The notes: generated from the sequence alone by a model not told the origin. A stretch of DNA of 64,000 nt from Arcuatula senhousia (GCA_963971305.1 OZ020317.1:10062001-10126000); one strand, 5' to 3'. Positions 45,780-58,735 are shown, counted from the first letter of the stretch. Program-made: numbers and translations.

Positions 45780-47122
45780 CTAAAAGTATGTCTCGCCTGC
45801 CGGCACCATCGCTAAAATCAACTACCTAAGCTTTCATTTCTTGATATAAACACAAAAAGTGTCAGTATACCTAATAACAGATGCCTAGTTATTATACTAT
45901 TCAAGCAATCCATTGTCCACACAAGTATTACAAAAAGTTTTCTGTCTGAAAAAAAGACCTAAGTTCACAGAGTCACTGGAGTGTAAAAATGGGGTCATGG
46001 TCACATGGCATGGTGACAGTTGCGTTGTCCATAACTGCAACTGTCTGTTTACCCAATATCAGATGCCTAGCTATTATAACTTTCCAGCAATTCATCGTCC
46101 ATAAAAGTCTTACAAAAAAGTTTTTCGGCCTGAAAAAGACCTAAGTTCACAGATTCACGGGAGCGTGAAAATGAGGTCAGGGTCACACGACATGGTGACA
46201 GTTGCATAGACCATAACCTGAACTGTCCGTATACTTAATATCAGATGCCTAGCTATTAGACTTTTCAAGCAATTCATCGTCCACAAAAGTCTTACAAAAA
46301 AGTTTACAGCCTGAAAAAAGACCTAAGTTCACAGAGTCACTGGAGCGTGAAAATGAGGTCAGGGTCACACGGCATGGTGACAGTTGCGTAGACCATAACC
46401 TGAACTGTCTGTATACCAAATATCAGATGCCTAGCTATTAGACTTTTCAAGCAATTCATCGTCCACAAAAGTCTTACAAAAAAGTTTACAGCCTGAAAAA
46501 AGACCTAAGTTCACAGAGTCACTGGAGCGTGAAAATGAGGTCAGGGTCACACGGCATGGTGACAGTTGCGTAGACCATAACCTGAACTGTCTGTATACCA
46601 AATATCAGATGCCTAGCTATTAGACTTTTCAAGCAATTCATCGTCCACAAAAGTCTTACAAAAAAGTTTACGGCCTGAAAAAAGACCTAAGTTCACAGAG
46701 TCACTGGAGCATGAAAATGGGGTCAGGGTCACACGGCATGGTGACAGTTGCGTAGACCATAACCTGAACTGTCTGTATACCAAATATCAGATGCCTAGCT
46801 ATTATACTTTTCAAGCAATTCATCGTCCACAAAAGTCTTACAAAAAAGTTTACGGCCTGAAAAAAGACCTAAGTTCACAGAGTCACTGGAGCGTAAAAAT
46901 GGGGTCAGGGTCAAACGGCATGGTGACAGTTGCATAGACCATAACCTGAACTATCTATATACCAAATATCAGATGCCTAGCTATTATACTTTTCAAGCAA
47001 TTCATTGTCCACAAAAGTCTTACAAAAAAGTTTACGCCGCCGCCGTCGCCGCCGCCGCCGCCGTCGCCGGAAAGTAATACCTATGTCTCGCCTTCCGCGA
47101 CTATTCGTCGCAGGCGAGACAA
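45780..47122 (+). mobile_element. Family A element with six 182-bp units and a GCC run
   Basis: Begins 'aagtatgtctcgcctgccg'. Units of exactly 182 bp start with caattcatcgtccac-type sequence at 45906, 46088, 46270, 46452, 46634, 46816 and 46998; blocks include aagacctaagttcacagagt and gcatggtgacagttgcg. It ends with a GCC/GTC trinucleotide run (47035-47070), 'ggaaagtaatacctatg' and a compound hairpin gtctcgcc..gcgac..gtcgc..ggcgagac. Non-coding. The inner units (46270-46998) are near-identical, the outer ones more diverged. Confidence 0.85.
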
Positions 47123-49206
47123 AAACAGACTTCAATTGGCAAGATTGACTCACTGTCATATAAACAGGCAAGGCAATGTAACTTGTAATATATTCGGCTT
47201 CATGGTTTTCGAATGGTCGAGTTGGAGGATCCATAGCACAACTTGGTGCAACCCCTTGTTACACAATACAATCATGTCAAAGCCAGATAGCTATATAGGC
47301 AAGACAAATAGCAACAATTCTAACAGTATGTTTTGTCCTCTGCCGCAACACGGAGCGGGCACATAAAAATGCTGGGCGTCCGTCCGTCCGTGCATGCGTG
47401 CGTCCGTCCGTCAAACTTTTTTCGTAACATTTTTCTTAGCAACTATTAATCATAGGCTTTTGATACTTTGATTCATTAACACAGAATAACGGTACAGTCA
47501 ATATTTTTAAGATTGCTGAATTTTATAAGGTAATAATCTATTAAATTACTATTTTTAAAATGATACTGGCTTAAGGTTTTCTTAAAAAAAATTATACTAG
47601 CCTTTTTTTCTAACCCGTATAATTTTTTTTTATGTAATATGTGTACTGTGGTTCCACTGTTTTTCAAGTAATTATGTTTTATTTGTAATTTTTCTTTATG
47701 CTGATTTTCTTTTAAATATTAACTAAATATGTAAAAGACAAATATTCAATGATTCAAATTTTTACAACAAGCAGTATTAAAAGGGTAAAATTCACAAAAA
47801 TAAAATGTTCAAAGAGCCCTTATTCAAGTAGCCCAGACAACATGAAATATCAGTACAGAAAAAACGCGAAATATCATTGAAATTATTTCATAGTGCTTTA
47901 TTAAATTTCATTTATGACATAAAAAAAGCTTTAATTCAACTTTTTCTTAATCGTCTATTGATATCTTCGAAATTGTTTTATCATTGTTCTCATTACTGTC
48001 GTTTTCTAAAGATTGTAAGATAATACGTTATTTATTGTTTTACGTCATTACACAAACAATTAATTGAAATAAAGTCGGTCACACGCTAAAGAAGTTTAAA
48101 CAAAAATCCTAAAATAACCTTTTCTGTGTCAATTAACATTCAACTTGAATAAGTCTGTCAAGTGAAAATCTTCTTTTTAAAACAAAGCAAAAGAAAAATA
48201 AATTCGCACGATACAAATAAAGTTACATATGCACACAGGACAGTATTGTCGCAAACAAATGAAATAACTATGAAGAAAACAACAGACATTAGACATAACC
48301 TGTATTCTAAGTTAGCTCGCAAAATATACATTTGAATGCCTTAGACACTAAATTATGAACTTGAAGATTGCTTTACACAGACCGATGACCGGTTTCAAGC
48401 TTAAAGCCAAGAGCGACCTTAAGTTATACAGCTATCTTAAGTTAACAACATAAAATTATATGATCAGACATAACCCATGAACTCGCACAGAATACATTTG
48501 AATGCCTTGGTCACTTCAATATGAATTTGAAAGAAGCAAAGATGCACCACTGGGGCATTCAAGTGTCAAAAGTCTGAAAGGGCTACGACAAATCATTGAA
48601 GAATGCTTTATGCTGACCGAGGACTGGTTTCAAGTTCAGTATGTCTGAAAACAAAAATGGTACACGGTTTTATCTTTTTGACTATTTTACCTAAGTGCAA
48701 CCTAAAGTAAACATTAGCCTAAGAGCTACTTCTAATGAACTTCAGTCTACAGCGACATCCAGTTAACTTAAGTCTTTAGCAACCTAAAGTTAACTTATGT
48801 CTACAACGACCTCTTAATAAGTTAAGTCTAGGTCGACTTCCAGTTTACTTAAGTCTATAACGACCTATAGTTAACCTTTTCTTGATCGACTCATAGTTTG
48901 ACTTAATGGCTATGTTTTGCTTTGTTGAACTCTTGAATATTTTTTGGTGAAATAATATATCTACGCTATCAATTCCTTTTTTATTTCGTAAATTTAATCA
49001 AACATGTAAAAACTTACCTATGATAGGAAACACTAGTACAAAACATAAACAAACACTTATACCGTTGAACTGAACGGCAATAACATTGATACAGAAACAA
49101 TTTTCTTATATCATTTTTTCCTACATGATGAATCCATAACAAACAAAAAAACAATTTACTTTTCCTCTATGTTGTTTGGATCTATTTCACTTAATACATA
49201 CAATTA
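47123..49206. other. Non-coding with small repeats
   Basis: 47330-47450 (gggcgtccgtccgtccg, cgtccgtccgtcaaac) is the start of another tandem-core repeat. 48690-48900 holds four or five degenerate copies of a segment of about 36 bp (agttaacttaagtc, cgacct). No gene is seen. Confidence 0.45.
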
Positions 49207-49250
49207 AAATTACAAATACCAAAACGCGGGTATAAACGTTTAATTTGGAT

Positions 49251-49296
49251 ATGCTATATATCGATATTTCAAGGAGTAACCTCTCATCAGTAGCAT
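49251..49296 (-). ncRNA. Type I hammerhead ribozyme
   Basis: Stem I AUGCUA/UAGCAU (6/6), core CUGAUGA, stem II GAGG/CCUU with UUACU loop, core GAAA, stem III AUA/UAU with UCGA loop, cleavage triplet AUA. The outer helix UUGAUUU/AAAUUAA (one G-U) extends stem I past an internal loop. All catalytic core bases are intact. Confidence 0.88.
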
Positions 49297-49611
49297 TTAA
49301 ATCAAAACATTTGAAGGTGAAACTCCAAAACTGTTGAAAACGAAAAGTACTCAAAACCAAAACGTTGGAACAAGGAAGCCAAATCCAGCATCGAGGATAT
49401 CGATCATTTGCATTACAATGAAAGAAACCTGGAAAAATCGGAAATTTTAGCGACAAAAGTATTAGAAATTTTATGGTTAATCGTGTCAGACTAGTCTGAC
49501 GACTAGGCTTGTGATTACCCTCGGGGACCTTTGGTCCACCAGCAGCGGTTATCGCCCAGTGGTTTCAAAATTACACATACCAAAACGCGGATATAAACGG
49601 CTAATTTCGCT

Positions 49612-49657
49612 ATGCTAAATATCGATATTTCAAGGAGTTACCTCTCATCAGTAGCAT
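49612..49657 (-). ncRNA. Type I hammerhead ribozyme
   Basis: Same fold as the copy 361 bp upstream with compatible changes: stem II loop UAACU, cleavage triplet AUU (still NUH), and changes outside the core. Stem I AUGCUA/UAGCAU, CUGAUGA and GAAA are intact. Variation in the loops while the paired and core positions stay fixed fits selection on the fold. Confidence 0.87.
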
Positions 49658-49932
49658 TCAAATCAAAACATTGGAAGGTCAAATTCCAAAACAGTTGAAA
49701 ACGAAAAATTGAAGTAAAATAGTAAAATGACAGTTCTTTAAAACAAAAGAAAATGGTATGACCAATCTGTTGCAACAGTTGAAAGTCAAAATATCAATTT
49801 CTGCTATAAATGATCATTTGATTAAGAAAAAAGCATTCAAAAATTGGGGCAATTTTTATTTTATTGAAGCTCTATTAAATGTTTGGAATTTTTCAATTTT
49901 AAGACGCTATTGTGTTTATTATTTTATACTTT

Positions 49933-50250
49933 ATAGCTCACCTGGGCCACAGGTCCATGTGCGTTATTGCGATCACTTGGCGTCCGTCGTCGTCTGTCGT
50001 CTGTCGTCGTCTGTTAACAATTTACAAAAATCTTTTCCTCTGAAACAACGAAACGGAATTTAATGAAATTGGGTATGAATGATTATTAGGGTGTCCTGCA
50101 CCAAACTCTTGTTTCGATTTTTGATCCGTCAAAAACATGGCCACCGTTACTAAAAATAGACCATGCGGGTCAGACTACTGTTTTTTTTGGCTTGAAAATC
50201 AAAAAGTATAAGAGATAGATACCAAGAGATAGATACCAATTGATTGTTTT
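49933..50250 (-). mobile_element. Family B element tail, reversed
   Basis: Reverse copy of the 3' tail: hairpin tagctcacctgggcc / ggtccatg, then ggcgtccgtcgtcg, ttacaaaaatcttttcctct, gtgtcctgcaccaa and gatccgtcaaaaacatgg. No core units remain. Confidence 0.75.
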
Positions 50251-52230
50251 AATAACAAAAGGAGGGTAAACTAAACCCAAATTTGTCAAGATGAGGAAAG
50301 ACCAATTGTAAAAGCTTAAAATTACAAATATGTTGTAATGTGCAATGTTGTAATAATTGCAATTATGTGTTACACTTTCTATTGATGCTTTGATTTTGAC
50401 AACCCGACTGTCCTACTTATCTTTTGATTTGGGCTTCACTATTTCTACAATTAGAGAACGTGATCATTCAAAACACTTTATAACATTTAAGGTAGCTGTC
50501 AACTTCATCAGCTGAGAAAAACGTAAAATAAAACATTCTTTTGTCAAATTAAACTAATTATAAAAAAAAACGATAAAACTTAAAATTTCCAGATAAAATT
50601 ATAAATCACATGTAAGTTCAAGATATATGACAAATGTCAGATTCGTTCAAACAATAATAAAGTGAATCCCTTTTTTTCAAGTTAAACGATCACATCCTTC
50701 ATAGTTCAACAATACATACATGCCGTAAGGACCTAAATGACTGAAATAGTCTTTCCTGTGTCAGGCATATCTTATATAGATAACTTGTAACGGCCAATGA
50801 AGGGTCTGGAAAGGGTTTTGAACCTTCAATATAAATTACTTTTATAGAGGCATGAGTTATATGTTAGGTGTTGATAAAGTGTTGATAAATCTACTTCAAC
50901 CCGACAACTAACAAATAAACTGTTAGCTTGTTATCAGCTGTAACTTTCAAAAAAATAATCATACCATCAAAGTGAAGTGAAACAAAAGAATACTTCATGG
51001 CCCATTGCAACTATTTAGAAGTAGGTTACAATATTTAATTCAATTGTTTGCTTGATGTGATTTAAACAACTTTTCTTTCAATATTTGCTCTATAGTCTAT
51101 TAAAGCCTTCTAAGTGTAAAAATAATTTTGAAGACTATATGAAATAATGAAATTATGAAATTATGGACGTTGCACAGCAATTACTAAATTGAAACCTACT
51201 CTATTTTGTCCCATGGAAGCATGTACTTTGAAATAAAAAAAGTATATTAAAACCAGCATGCCTGCTGACAACTTTACTACTTTGGTCAAATTTTGTTATC
51301 CTATTGCTGTTACAATTGAAATAGAGATATTTTTGCCTGGTTGCCCTCTATTTTATTTCATACATGTACATGTTAAAGTTTAACGAGGCTGGTAAGAATT
51401 GTTTTACAAATAAAAAAAAATGTTACATCTTCATAGACTTTTAAACAAGATTATTTCTAATGAAAGTACTATACTAATGTTTAAGTTAGTGAAAAGTTTA
51501 TTCCGCCAAATTGCAATCTCTTATTCAAAAAATTAATAATGGTGTCGTGTTTTTAAGGTTCTTAGTACTGAAACAAGACCCATGTATAAGCCACCAAAAC
51601 CACATCTTTTTCAAAACGCCCTGGTCAGTTTAATCAATCTCTAAAATGGTTTATATTTTCAAACCCTTTATTTATTTCAATATTGCTCACACTTTTTATG
51701 TTAATGCAATATAGAAAACAAACTACAACTTTTTCAAGAGTTGTATGAAAACAATAAGAGATGAGATTTTCAAAAGGTTATAGTCGTAGGATACTCACAT
51801 TTAAACACACTAAGAACTTTTTTAAAGCTTACAAATAAGAATTGAATATGTAACAGATATCTTATATTTCATGAGATTTTACAATTATTACAAAAAGACA
51901 TTATTTTAAATCTAAAAGCTAAAATCGCGATTGGCAACTGATTAAACGCATCTTTTTCAAAAAGAAAGGTAAATGCAGATACAAATATCCGGTATTCGAT
52001 TATACCAAGACTTACTTTGTCATCAATGAGTGTAAGAAAAAGAATCAATTTACAAATGACCAAATAATCGACTTGCTCAACTTTCACATATTTGTTTATT
52101 TTGGTGGACGTGTTTTTAGCAAACAGTAAGCATTCCAATTGGCACGAATTGTGCACCTTTCCTTGCTGACTTGTTTCTTCATTAATAAGAAGCAGACTTC
52201 TTACAATCACTTCTATAAAAAAAAACAATC
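50251..52230. other. AT-rich non-coding
   Basis: Only the short dispersed repeat at 50798-50920 (see 44985) is recognised. The minus-strand frame at 51869-52228 has no known domain. Confidence 0.4.
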
Positions 52231-52534
52231 GTAGACTATCTCTCTCTCTTTTAACCTTACTTCCCGTTATATAGATGATGTCCTTTCACTGAACCATTCT
52301 CGATTTGGTGATTTTTTCTATCCTATCCCCAGGAACTTGAGATTAAGGACACTACTGGATTCTAGGAAGTCTGCTTCATATCAAGATCTATATCTTGAAA
52401 TTGACTCTTAAGGAAAACTTTCAACAAAGCTTTATGACAAACATGATGACTTCAACTTTCCAATTGTCAACTTACCCTTCTTGTGTAGCAACGAATTCGT
52501 CCACTCCACCTTATGGAGCTTATAAACAAGTCAT
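52231..52534 (+). pseudogene. Penelope-like RT fragment
   Basis: In broken frames: RYIDDVLSLNHSRFGDFF (the YIDD catalytic box), IYPQELEIKDTT, SASYQDLYLEI, KLYDKHDDFNFPIVNLPF and LCSNEFVHSTLWSL. This matches the C-terminal RT of the element at 55540. The sequence after about 52534 (open to 52817) is not recognised. Confidence 0.7.
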
Positions 52535-53499
52535 AAATGGAAATGCATTTAGACAATTGAAAAGCAACACAATAATGATCATTATAGATGCTGACAAAAC
52601 AACATCACTGTCATTTTTGACAGAACGGAATATATCAACGAAAGGAAGAGATAAAAAGTTTGAAACATTGAATTCGGAAGAAACTTACGCCACAATTAAC
52701 AAAATAACGAAAGAAATGCACCCAAAGGATTTTCTTGACAAGATTACCCATGCAATCAGACAAAGATTACATCTTTTTACCAAATCACACCATATTTCAT
52801 CAAGAGAGAAAAAATGACTGCACAATATACGTTTTAACGTATTTGAAGCTATTGATTATAAAGTACAGGATTGTTTGATGACAGATGACGATGCAAACCT
52901 ATTATTGACAGAAAACCTATGATGGCAAAGCATCGACACAAGAACCCGAAAGAGATGGTTATTGAAAATAAAGTAAATCATCCTTAAAATAAATAATAAT
53001 AATAGATCGCTAAGGTGTCGGACCCTTAATAAAATGTCAGTGCAACATAATCTGTTAAAGATGAGATAAAATTCGACATGCATGAATACTATATTAACAT
53101 GAAATCAGTATACTATGGCTTGGTCCCTGATGATGAACATGGCCAAGGTCAATTAGTATTAGCTAATTGGTCTAAATAGATTTTTGAAACACCTGGTGAT
53201 CTTATAAGTGTGGGTGCAGAGATTGGAAATAGCCCCCTTTTACTTATAAAAGTGTTAGCTTTTTGTGTCTACAAATTTTGTTCGTCATTGTCACTTCAGA
53301 TTAACGACATTACCTATTGGAACGTTTTTGCTTATTACAATACAAATGTTTATTATTTGTTATCAAAGATTCATTTTTGAAATTATCAACAAAAACTCAT
53401 AATGTAATATATATTTTAAATGTTAAAATGTCGTATTTATTACTTCAAATAACTTTAAATTTCCAATTAGAAATTAAAATTGTATTTGTAAATACAATT
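52535..53499. other. Unassigned, partly open frame to 52817
   Basis: The frame holding FLTERNISTKGRDKKFETL and FLDKITHAIRQRLHLF runs to 52817 and has no family I recognise. The part up to about 52534 is the wrong frame of the RT fragment. The rest shows nothing. Confidence 0.3.
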
Positions 53500-53830
53500 T
53501 AAGACATGCTTAATCGTTTAATCTCAAATTTCGTTATATTGATGATGTTCGTTCACCTAACACCCCTTGATTTTTTTACTAATAAGGGCAATTTAGATTT
53601 TAAGAGGTTCGCTGCACATTTGGGTTATTTTTTTTTATATCTAAAAATTGAAACACTAGGAAGGCTTCGTACAAAGCTCTATGACAAACGTGATGACTTC
53701 AGTTTTCCAATATTCAATTTCAGCTTTTTGTGTAGCAACATTCCGTCCCTCCGCTCCAGCATATGGAGTTTACGTATCAAAACTGATTTTTTTTTGCTCC
53801 AGGGCTTGAGGGGAGTATTCTAAACTCCTT
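53500..53830 (+). pseudogene. Penelope-like RT fragment, short
   Basis: FVILMMFVHLTPLDFF is a diverged form of the RYIDDVLSL..F region read out of frame. It is followed by GRLRTKLYDKRDDFSFPIFN and FSFLCSNIPSLRS, the standard downstream RT blocks. Very degenerate. Confidence 0.65.
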
Positions 53831-55539
53831 GATGATAGAACGTTGCTTCCCGGTTTTGTCATCGCTCAAGAAATTGTACGGAAGACATTATGTGCCTTTA
53901 GATCAATACGGGATTTCATTTTATATTTAATATTTAGTATTCACCCTTTCCGGATTTTACCCACACTCATTCGATTTTAAGCACTAAGATGTTTGTGCTA
54001 TAGCAACCGGGAACTGCCATCTAGCCCATGGCACTTGAGTTACTCTTGTTTAGACTTAAGTTCACGTTGATGATTGTGGTTTGGTTGTTTAATGTGTTTT
54101 TGTTGTGATGATTTTTTTGTCTACCGACTTTGTCTTTGTCTTTTGAATTTACGATATTTTGTTGCCCCTTTGGTACACCTTTGCTTCAATTAAACATATA
54201 ATAAGTATAAGAAGTAGAAGTGAAAGGAAGTACCAATAAAAATACTTCAAGGTGTTTCACAATCTTAGAACATGTAGAAATTAAACAATTCTGTTTTATT
54301 TTATTTTTTTAAGATATTTTAGATGAAAAACCAGAAAAAAGCTTTCATTTAATTTTTCATATCAAATTAAATTTGAAAGTATTACTTCATATGTAACGTT
54401 ATAACAATCGAAGTTCGATTAGTACTAATTTAACGTTAATGTTAACTATATTGTCTGTGTGTGCCTTTGCTTTAATTGATATTTCAAATGACTTATCGAG
54501 CTTCGATTGTTTATTTAATTAATGTAAATATAAAACTTTATTTTCAGATTAAAATCAACGTTTATTATAACGACAGGTGACGTTTTTTAAGCTGAAATTA
54601 AATAAAAACTGTGGATCAAGTAATCAAATCAAAAGGAATGGAATCTCGCTGAATCTCACATTTTCTTGCAAGGCGAGACTTGGTTATGCTGCCAAATCTG
54701 TAACCCATCAATAATTTCAATTTGATTGATATTTTTATAAAAAAAATATTGTGTATTAGTGAAATTAAGTGTTTAAATCATATTATTTTTATGAAATTTT
54801 GTTCTTTAATTGTTGAACAATTTTTTTATATAATTAATTATTTTTATGAAAAGTTTTTTCTAGCAGGTGCATCATGAGTAATCTCACAAAATGTCGCCTT
54901 GCAAGATATTTTTTTAAATAATATGCAAATTTGGTTAAATTTTTTTACATTCTATATAATTCCTTGGGTGGACCAAATTTGAAAAGGAATCTCTTTCCTT
55001 GGTTTCAAAATAGAATAAGATAATATAAAATAGGAGATTGTGAACATTCATCTTTTAAATTTATTATTACTAATACTGGTTAATTATACTAAGGTCAAGT
55101 TTTCACCAAGCTGTATAGCATTTGAATGAACGGGGTCTCCGTTTACCACTTAAAAACTAAAGTCCACTTATCTCCCTTGAATGCCGAGAGCAAAGACATT
55201 TCTTCATGTACATTGCCATATGATGTAACTGCTCAATTTAAGGTTTTGTCAAAACCTATTAAGCGGTTTAAGAGGAATTAATTGCGCATACGAATTAAAT
55301 GGACAGACCGACGACCGAACAGACAAACCGATACAAGGAGGGACAGACAGGATGATTCCTTTATACCTTAAGACTTTGCTTGCGGGAGGGGGGTTTAATG
55401 TTAATGTTTTGTTTTTCTGTTCTTTATAAAAATCGATATTGTTTGTTAGTGTAATGCAGACTCACTGTTAGTGTAATGCAGACTCAGTCCTCTGACATGT
55501 GATTACTATGCTTCTCCCTTTGTCTATGTGGTCCATCTG
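53831..55539. other. Non-coding, probable element 3' UTR then family C tail
   Basis: 53870-54180 (cactttagtgctatagcaacc-like, ttgttgccccttt) is likely the 3' part of the element above, by position only. 55080-55400 resembles a tandem-core repeat tail (cagaccgacgaccgaacag, cttgcgggaggggggttt). No gene. Confidence 0.4.
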
Positions 55540-57110
55540 GTCATGTCATTCCAGAAGATCTTAGGACAATTGAAAATGATTTATTACGTAATGTGGTTTC
55601 CAATGGACCTACATTCAGAGAAGCACAACGTATAAATTGGAATCACAACTTTAAGATCATCATGGACGCTGTGGAGGACTATGCTAGAGCCTGGATAAAG
55701 AGGGAAAAGGACCAAGAACCAATCACTGTCGGACTGAGTAAGGACTATCCGATCTCTTGTACGAAGCCAAATAGACAAACTTCGCAACTGTGTGAACCCC
55801 CGGCCTTCTTCTGTATTTAAAGATCGCGAAGGTCTCAATTGTCTCTCTTCCTTACATAAAAGGTATGTTGTCACGCCAGCAGACAAGGCTTCCAATAATA
55901 TAGTTTTTGTATGTAAAGCACATTATTACAATTGTCTAATAAATGAACTAGGCATTGATGGTAATACTTCTGCTAGTGCTACATACAAACGGACTACATT
56001 TAACAAAGATGAAATTATAGCCAACTATAGCTCTTTTGTGTCCTCTTTCAATATTCAAATGAAAAAAGGAACATAAAGAGTTAACATATTTGTACTGGAT
56101 AACTAAACTTCACAAAAATCCGTACAAAGAAAGGTATATAATAGCTGAATCTTCATCATGTTCAATTACAGAGCTGTCCGTTCATTTAACTAAAATCTTG
56201 TCTGATGTCAAAGAAGGTCAACAAGCATACTGCAACATAATTTATAATCGTAGTGGAATCAACCATATGTGGATTTTGAAGAACTCAAAAGATTTGTTAG
56301 ATCATCTTAAATCTAGATCATTTTCTGAAGTTCATTCTTTGAAAACGTTCATTTTTTTAACTTTATACACTACCTTGTCACACGAAAAACTAAAATGTCG
56401 CCTGAAGAAACTTCTCGAAAAAGCCTTTTCAAACTGTAGGAATTTTGTTGTTTTGGGTTATAACTCTACATTCTTTTCCTAAACATCTCTCAAAGATAAA
56501 ATTTGTTAAACACTTTTTGGAACAAGTTTGTAGTATGCTTAATTTCCTCATTGACAACATGTTTGTCACCTTCGGAGGAGAGATTTTTCAACAACAAATC
56601 GGCATTCCAATGGGCACACACCGTGCTTCTCTCCTCGCCGATTTGTTTTTATACTCTTACGAGACTGAATATCTTCAGGGACTCGTAAAGAACAAAAGGA
56701 TGAAAGAGGCAAGGTCATTTAATCTTACATTCAGATATATTGATGATGTCCTTTCTGTCAATAACACTTCATTTGGTAGATGGATTCCTTCAATATATCC
56801 TCCAGGAGGCCACAGAATCAAATAGCTTTACGTCTTTCTTGGATTTGCACCTCGAATTTGACCCAGGTGGTCATCTCAGAACACAAATTTACAATAAAAG
56901 AGACGATTTTAATTTTCAAATCATTAATTTTCCTAATCCACAGAACAATATACCTACTTCTCCTGCGTACGGTGTTTATATTTCACTACTTATTCGATAT
57001 GCAAGAGCTTGCTCACATTTCACAGATTTTTTTTTATCAGAAACCGATTTCTTCGTGACCGACTTTTGGAGCAGGGCTATAAGAAAATACGTCTCATACG
57101 ATCCCTAAAA
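55540..57110 (+). pseudogene. Penelope-like retroelement RT (degenerate)
   Basis: Frames switch several times but the order holds: 55792-56076 (VVTPADKASNNIVFVCK), 56085-56482 (YWITKLHKNPYKERYII, MWILKNSKDLLDHL, TLYTTLSHEKL), 56445-56825 (IDNMFVTFGGEIFQQQIGIP, MGTHRASLLADLFLYSYE, FRYIDDVLSVN) and 56740-57108 (SFTSFLDLHLEF, KRDDFNFQIINFP, AYGVYISLLIRYARAC). The GIPMG and YIDD boxes and the shape of the domain fit Penelope-like RT, perhaps the Naiad type common in invertebrates. The subtype is inference. The GIY-YIG endonuclease was not found. At least four frame breaks. Confidence 0.75.
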
Positions 57111-58140
57111 AAATCTTTCTTCGTTATCAGCCACTAGTAGAAAAGTTCAAAATTGAGTTTAAAGATATGGTGGTTAATGGTTTTTATTAGTGTTTGACTG
57201 GTCAGCTTTACTGAGATGATCAACTCACTATCCCTATTGTGTCTCACAACTATGTTGTGTTCTATGGTCATTACCGGTTCCTAAGATCGCAATGGAAGAG
57301 GGAGATTTTGCGCCATAAAACCTTGTTTAACCCACAATTTCGTCTAAAATGCCTGTACGAAGTCAGGACCATTGCGATCCACCAATTCTCCGGTATGACT
57401 GATTCAATTTTGTCATTTTCTCTGGACTATGAGATTGATCATTCAAGTTCGGTAGTTTTGTTATTACCTTTATTTACCTGCGCTTAATTTATGTTATCAT
57501 GTTTATGAAAGACTGAGTTCGGTGTGTTTTTTTCTTGGCCAGTGTATGAACTTATCACCAAGCTATAATTTCATATTATAAAAACAAAAATGTTCTTATA
57601 GCCTTTTATCTAAGCGATATTGTATTTCTTGATATTCCTCAATAATCATTGCTTCCATCGAATCTATTAAAAAACTTACCTCTGAAGGGAAACTGTTGCA
57701 GTAAACAAACAAAAACACAATGTAATAAAGACTTTCCTATTATGTTCTGTCCTCTATTGTATGCATAAAAAGCCCACGTAAATTGAAGCTAAACAGCAAA
57801 ATGATATGACGATAAATGTGTCAAAAAAACTTTTTATTTTTGGCATTTAGTTTAAATCAATTCCTTCAATTAATTTCTGAAGAATTTATTGAAGCATTTT
57901 AGGTCGACTTTGTTTAAGACGATATCACTACCATGTTTTGTAACTATATTTTCTCGGGGTCACAGCACAATATTGGCATTAAAATTAAATACTATTATAG
58001 CGATCCACTTAATTAAACGATTCAAATTAACAAAATTGAAATTTTGTTTAAGTAGGGAACATTTTAAATTGCCAAGTCATTACATCTTTCTTTCTAAGCT
58101 TTAAATTATCAATTTACTACTTATTCTACTATTTTAAATT
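57111..58140. other. Element 3' region and AT-rich sequence
   Basis: 57111-57480 may be the 3' tail of the element above. Small open frames have no domain. Nothing else. Confidence 0.35.
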
Positions 58141-58735
58141 AAAGCAATAGTGTCGATAACATAAGAAATTGTATGACCTAAGCACATTGGCCTAAGTCCT
58201 AAACAGGAAGTAGATGTCAGACAGGTCTCAAAATCCCTAAGAACGTATAGTTTGTCATACTGAACAATCCTACAAAGTTTTAAATCATTCTCGTGTATGG
58301 TTCCGGAGAAAAGCTTGACGGAAATTTTCAAAGTCATGTTCACATATTTTCATATCGGCCTTAGTCCAAAACAGGAAGTAGATGTCCGACAGGTCTCAAA
58401 ATCGCTTAGGACCTATAGTTTGTCATACTTTAAAAAAATCCTACCAAGTTTTAAATCATTCTCATGTATGGTTCCTGAGAAAAGCTTGATGGAAATTTTC
58501 ATAGTCATTTTCACATATTTTCACATTGGCCTAAGTCCCAAACAGGAAGAAGATGTCCGACAGGTCTCAAACTGGCTTAGGACGTATAGTTTGTCATACT
58601 GAACCATTCTACCAAGTTTCAAATCATTTTCATGTACGGTTCCTGAGAAAAGCTTAACGGAAATTCGTATAGACGGACAGACAGACAGACATGAATAAAA
58701 CTTATAGCCCCCTGACATGTGGTCGCGGGGGCATC
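58141..58735 (+). mobile_element. Tandem-core repeat, three ~170-bp units
   Basis: Units begin 'cctaagtcctaaacagg' at 58191, 58359 and 58530 (168 and 171 bp apart), with blocks acaggtctcaaaat, tatagtttgtcatac and gaaaagcttgacggaaat. It ends with agacggacagacagacagac and a 'ccccctgacatgtggtcgcg' tail. Non-coding, same general type as 19675. Confidence 0.8.

Larger units (their letters stand above)
49207..49707 (-). mobile_element. Retrozyme-like 361-bp dimer (about 1.4 units)
   Basis: Two full hammerheads, at 49251 and 49612, lie 361 bp apart, and the sequence after each begins alike (ctctcatcagtagcatt, tcaaaacattt..aaggt). The unit shares the block gattaccctcggggacc..gtccaccagcagcgg with the LINE-embedded unit at 23329. 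It has no coding capacity. Two ribozymes bounding one monomer are what is needed to release a unit-length RNA that could circularise. Confidence 0.85.
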
